Both the position numbers and the translations under genes were made by a program. Positions 61,071-64,000 of a stretch of DNA of 64,000 nucleotides are shown here, one piece after another. Origin of the DNA: Nesterenkonia cremea (GTDB lineage: Bacteria; Actinomycetota; Actinomycetes; Actinomycetales; Micrococcaceae); assembly GCF_014642675.1 (NCBI RefSeq), contig NZ_BMIS01000001.1:186001-250000 (forward strand), written 5' to 3'. How positions within the stretch are numbered: the first letter of the stretch is position 1; each line of letters starts with the position of its first letter. The notes below the pieces were generated by a model. That model had not been told where the DNA came from and searched no databases. It worked only from the letters and a program-made list of their open reading frames with translations.

Positions 61071-62534
61071 ATGACGCAGCGTTCCCAGCCCCAGCAGCAC
61101 ATCCCCGACGGCAGTCGCGAGATCCCCGAGGGCCAGCATGCGGTGACCGGCCCGGCCTTGGACGACGGGCCCACGAGCGTTCAGAACCCCCTGCCGCGGC
61201 TGACGGCGCTGGAGACGGCTCAGGTGCTGCGGGATGTGGAGCTGCCCATGATGGCCAAGGGGCCGATCATCCGCAGGCCGCAGGTGGTGGCCGGCGTCGA
61301 GCGCTTCGGGCTGGAGGCCCGGGCGGTGAAGCGGATGCAGAAGCTCTCGGAGAAGTACGGGCGCGGGCCGATGCTGCTGAATCTGCCGGGGAAGAGGATG
61401 GCGATGGTGCTGGACCCCGAGCACTGCCACCGGGTGCTGGATGAGACGCCGGAGCCCTTCGCGCCCGGGGAGGCGCTGAAGAAGAGTGCGCTGAAGCATT
61501 TCGAGCCCAAGGTCTCGCTGATCTCCCATGGGGCGGAGCGGGCTGAGCGGCGTCGCCTCAATGAGGAGGTCCTGGGCCACGGCCACCCCATCCATCACGC
61601 GGCCGCCCAGTTCATGCCGGTGGTGCAGCAGGAGGCCGAGCGGCTGCTGGAGCAGGTGCGCGGCGAGGGCGGCCGGCTGGCCTGGGATGAGTTCCATACC
61701 GCCTGGCAGCGGGTGGTCCGGCGCGTGGTGCTCGGGGATTCCTGGGCTGATGAGGCCGAGTTCACCGAGCTGATGGAGAGCCTGCGCTCCTTCGGCAACT
61801 GGGCCTTCCTGAAGCCGGTTCCCAAGGGGCAGCGCGAGGAGCTGATGTCGGGAATCCGCCAGGCCCTGGAGCAGGCCGAGCCCGGCAGCCTGGCCGCCCA
61901 TATGGCAGAGATCCATGGAGGCCACGACGCCGGCGATGCGGGTTCAGGAGCCTGGTCCGATGCCGCCGAGCCGGAGAATCAGGTGCCGCAGTGGCTCTTC
62001 GCCTTCGATCCGGCCGGTATGGCCACTTTCCGTGCGCTGGCCCTGCTGGCCGCGCATCCGGACCGTCTCGACGCCGCCCGGCTGCAGGTCAGTCAGGAGG
62101 CCGGCGCTGCAGTGCCGGAGCTGCGGCTGCTGCGGGCCTCGGTGCTGGAATCGCTGCGGCTGTGGGCGACCACGCCGATGATCCTGCGCCAGACCACGAT
62201 GGAGGTGGAGTTCGAATGTGGGGTGCTGCCGGCAGGCACCTCCACGCTGATCTTCGCCCCATACTTCCACCGCGACGAGCGGCACCTGGAGTTCGCGCAT
62301 CACTTCGCCCCGGAGATCTGGGATCGGCCGCGCGGCCGGGACGAGTGGCCGCTCATGCCCTTCTCCATGGGCACCGGCATCTGCCCCGGCCGGCACCTGG
62401 TCCTGATGCTGACCAGCAGCTTCCTGTCTCATCTGGTGGGTGATCACACGGTGGAGCTGGCCTCCCATGAGCTCACCCCGGGCAGCCTCCCGACCCTGCT
62501 GAACAACTACGGGCTGGAGTTCCGAGTGTCCTGA
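61071..62534 (+). CDS. Cytochrome P450
   Basis: 487 aa. Heme-binding loop PFSMGTGICPGRHLV with Cys438, K-helix ESLRL (ExxR), and the PERF-like region ending EIWDRPRGRDEWPLMPFS. The I-helix reads AFDPAGMATFRAL, where the usual acidic residue before Thr is Ala, so oxygen activation may be altered or peroxide may be used. A poorly conserved N-terminal extension of about 60 residues precedes the fold; no membrane anchor. No redox partner gene adjoins it. Substrate unknown. Confidence 0.88.
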   Translation: MTQRSQPQQHIPDGSREIPEGQHAVTGPALDDGPTSVQNPLPRLTALETAQVLRDVELPMMAKGPIIRRPQVVAGVERFGLEARAVKRMQKLSEKYGRGPMLLNLPGKRMAMVLDPEHCHRVLDETPEPFAPGEALKKSALKHFEPKVSLISHGAERAERRRLNEEVLGHGHPIHHAAAQFMPVVQQEAERLLEQVRGEGGRLAWDEFHTAWQRVVRRVVLGDSWADEAEFTELMESLRSFGNWAFLKPVPKGQREELMSGIRQALEQAEPGSLAAHMAEIHGGHDAGDAGSGAWSDAAEPENQVPQWLFAFDPAGMATFRALALLAAHPDRLDAARLQVSQEAGAAVPELRLLRASVLESLRLWATTPMILRQTTMEVEFECGVLPAGTSTLIFAPYFHRDERHLEFAHHFAPEIWDRPRGRDEWPLMPFSMGTGICPGRHLVLMLTSSFLSHLVGDHTVELASHELTPGSLPTLLNNYGLEFRVS

Positions 62535-62628
62535 GATCAGCCGATGGCTCCACGGAAGACGATGACGAAGGCATGCCTCTGAGCCTGATGGGAATGCAGG
62601 GTTCTCAGGATGTGGCTATGGTCTGGGT

Positions 62629-63369
62629 ATGGCAGAGCGAGCCCCCTGTTCCGTCGACTTCACCATCCGGCCCGATGACCCCGCCCAGACTCTGGAGGAG
62701 GTCTGGCCGCCCTTCGGGCTGCGGATCGAGAGCCCGCGGCTGGTGCTGCGTGTGATTCGCGAAACCGATTATCCGCAGTACGTGGCCGCTGCGACGTCCG
62801 GAGTGACCCGGACTGAGAGCAACCCTTTCGCCGTCGCCTGGAATGAGAAGCCGCCGGGCGAGCTGGTGCGCAGCTCTCTGCCGTGGCTGTGGTCCACCCG
62901 AAGCCGGATCGGTCCGGACGATTGGTATCTGATGCTCGGAGTCTTCCTCAAGGACAACGCTGACGGCGGGTCTGGGGCGGAGCGGCTGATCGGAATGCAG
63001 GACTGTTCTGCGGCCGACTGGCAGGTCCTGCGCACGGTCACCTCCGGCAGCTGGTTGCGTGCGGACGAGCAGGGCCAGGGATACGGCCGCGAGATGCGGG
63101 CGGCAATGCTGTTGTGGGCCTTCGACCATTTCGGCGCCGAATATGCTGAGTCGGCTGCATACCGGTGGAATGGGCGTTCCAGGGCGGTCTCGCTCGGGTT
63201 GGGCTATGAGGTCACCGGCGTTCGCCGGGTCACAGACGCCCACGAAGAGGCGCCGGCCATCGAAGAGACCTACTGCTTGGCCGCAGCCGATCTGATCCGG
63301 CCGGAGTGGCCAGTGTCGGTCTCCGGAAGCGAAGCTTTGGCTGGGTTCTTCGCGGCAGGGGCGGACTGA
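62629..63369 (+). CDS. GNAT-family N-acetyltransferase
   Basis: 246 aa. The first 30 residues are followed by the RimJ/RimL-like start PRLVLRVIRETDYPQYV. The acetyl-CoA-binding part is LRADEQGQGYGREMRAAMLLWAFDHFGAEYAESAAYRWNGRSRAVSLGLGYEV (Q/R-x-x-G-x-G/A pattern). Acceptor unknown; many relatives modify protein N-termini or small amines. TATGGT lies 11 nt before the ATG, suggesting a leaderless message. Confidence 0.8.
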   Translation: MAERAPCSVDFTIRPDDPAQTLEEVWPPFGLRIESPRLVLRVIRETDYPQYVAAATSGVTRTESNPFAVAWNEKPPGELVRSSLPWLWSTRSRIGPDDWYLMLGVFLKDNADGGSGAERLIGMQDCSAADWQVLRTVTSGSWLRADEQGQGYGREMRAAMLLWAFDHFGAEYAESAAYRWNGRSRAVSLGLGYEVTGVRRVTDAHEEAPAIEETYCLAAADLIRPEWPVSVSGSEALAGFFAAGAD

Positions 63370-63415
63370 TCATACCGAGGTGCGGCAGGTCGGAGCTCAC
63401 CCCGGCGGTCTGGGG

Positions 63416-64000
63416 TCAGCTCCAGGGGATGGCGCCCACCGCCAGTGAGACCAGCAGCACGGCCACGCTGAAGATCCACATCGGGAAGAAGGAGTACCGG
63501 ATGTGCTTGCCGATATCGGCACCGGCCAGCCCCAGGCCCAGCCACAGCGAGGCGTTGAACGGGCTGATGTAGGTGCCGATCACATTGCCCACGATCACCG
63601 TATAGGTCACCGCCAGCGTCCCGACGCCGGCCTCGGTGGCGATGCTCTCCACCAGCGGCAGCAGGGCGAAGTAGTGGGCATCGGTGCTCAGCACCAGCTC
63701 CAGCGGCAGTCCCAGGATGCCCACGATCAGGTGCAGGTAGGGGACTGCGGACTCCGGCAGCAGGCCCACCGAATCCGAGGCCAGGGACTCCAGCATGCCG
63801 GACTCCTGCATGATGCCCAGGAAGCAGGCTGCGGCGAAGATGATGGCACCGGTGCCCAGGGCTGCGCCGCCGTGGGCGCGGATCCGCTCCATCTGGTCGG
63901 AGACCTTGGGGTAGTTGATCATCAGCGCTGCGCACAGTGCGATCAGGAAGCACAGCGCCGGGGGCACCACCTCGGCCACCAGCAGGCCCATCACCACGAA
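63416..64000 (-). CDS. CitMHS-family citrate/metal transporter, partial (5' end outside window)
   Basis: C-terminal part of a membrane carrier; the frame continues beyond the right edge. About 194 residues are visible, with helices and the family segments AGGAALGTGAIIFAAACFLGIMQESGML, ELVLSTDAHYFALLPLVESIA and GNVIGTYISPFNASLWLGLGLAG (GNVIGT..SP motif). CitMHS proteins import citrate bound to Mg2+ or Ca2+. Assigned from these motifs; the ligand is not certain. Confidence 0.85.
   Translation of the reverse strand, partial: FVVMGLLVAEVVPPALCFLIALCAALMINYPKVSDQMERIRAHGGAALGTGAIIFAAACFLGIMQESGMLESLASDSVGLLPESAVPYLHLIVGILGLPLELVLSTDAHYFALLPLVESIATEAGVGTLAVTYTVIVGNVIGTYISPFNASLWLGLGLAGADIGKHIRYSFFPMWIFSVAVLLVSLAVGAIPWS

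Overview
This 64 kb window comes from a high-GC actinobacterium. The best guess is a haloalkaliphilic member of the Micrococcales, such as a Nesterenkonia-like organism. That is inferred from the G+C-rich codon use, strongly acidic secreted proteins, a six-gene Mrp-type Na+/H+ antiporter operon, several start codons lying just after a -10 box (leaderless style), and Micrococcaceae-like gene content. No rRNA, tRNA, CRISPR array, transposase or phage gene was recognised. Core genes lie at the edges (diacylglycerol kinase, serS, Mrp, cstA). Between them is a large island for using C4 and C5 sugars, polyols and acids.

Region by region. 1-3.9 kb: a partial diacylglycerol kinase, a GH10 xylanase lipoprotein and serS. 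3.9-5.1 kb: a nuclease-like gene bounded by two copies of a 70-nt palindrome. 5.1-16.7 kb: a tetritol (erythritol/threitol) cluster with Zn dehydrogenase, RpiB-type isomerase, SDR, SorC-type regulator, DhaK-type kinase, TIM-type isomerase and a DUF2291/ATPase/permease/binding-protein ABC importer, with a dps gene between. 16.7-21.8 kb: malonate use, with a GntR regulator, a natural fusion of malonyl-CoA decarboxylase to malonyl-CoA synthetase, and MadL/MadM transport. 21.8-25.3 kb: an isomerase-like TIM barrel, a hydroxyacyl-CoA-dehydrogenase-like enzyme and a GntP permease, driven by a promoter almost identical to that of the tetritol importer. 25.3-35.6 kb: xylo-oligosaccharide uptake and processing (two tandem binding proteins, two permeases, a GH3 glycosidase, two Gfo/Idh/MocA oxidoreductases and a ThuA protein). 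35.7-39.1 kb: LacI, alditol oxidase, LacI. 39.4-44.2 kb: a second sugar ABC importer plus GH51 arabinofuranosidase. 44.2-46.4 kb: D-lyxose isomerase and a second palindrome-bounded nuclease-like gene. 46.4-52.6 kb: xylB, xylA, ROK regulator, HAD phosphatase, aldose 1-epimerase. 52.6-58.6 kb: mrpGFEDCA. 58.7-64 kb: cory-CC-star protein, cstA, a cytochrome P450, an acetyltransferase and a partial CitMHS transporter.

How the parts fit. Four matching operators (TTTAGK-N11 then an A-rich half-site) lie before the xylanase, both binding-protein genes and xylA, so the ROK protein beside xylA probably controls xylan degradation, uptake and xylose isomerisation together. Xylitol (alditol oxidase), lyxose (lyxose isomerase) and arabinoxylan side chains (GH51) appear to converge on the same pentose route. 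A second operator family (GCACAT-type palindromes around the -35 box) joins four promoters into a tetritol regulon, which pulls in the 21.8-25.3 kb operon as a probable sugar-acid branch.

The most novel pattern is structural. Two weakly similar nuclease-fold genes (3969-4997 and 45222-46316) each sit in a cassette of about 1.2 kb with the order long palindrome, DnaA-box-like TTATCCACA, gene, second direct copy of the palindrome. A solo palindrome of the second family lies at 44243-44309.
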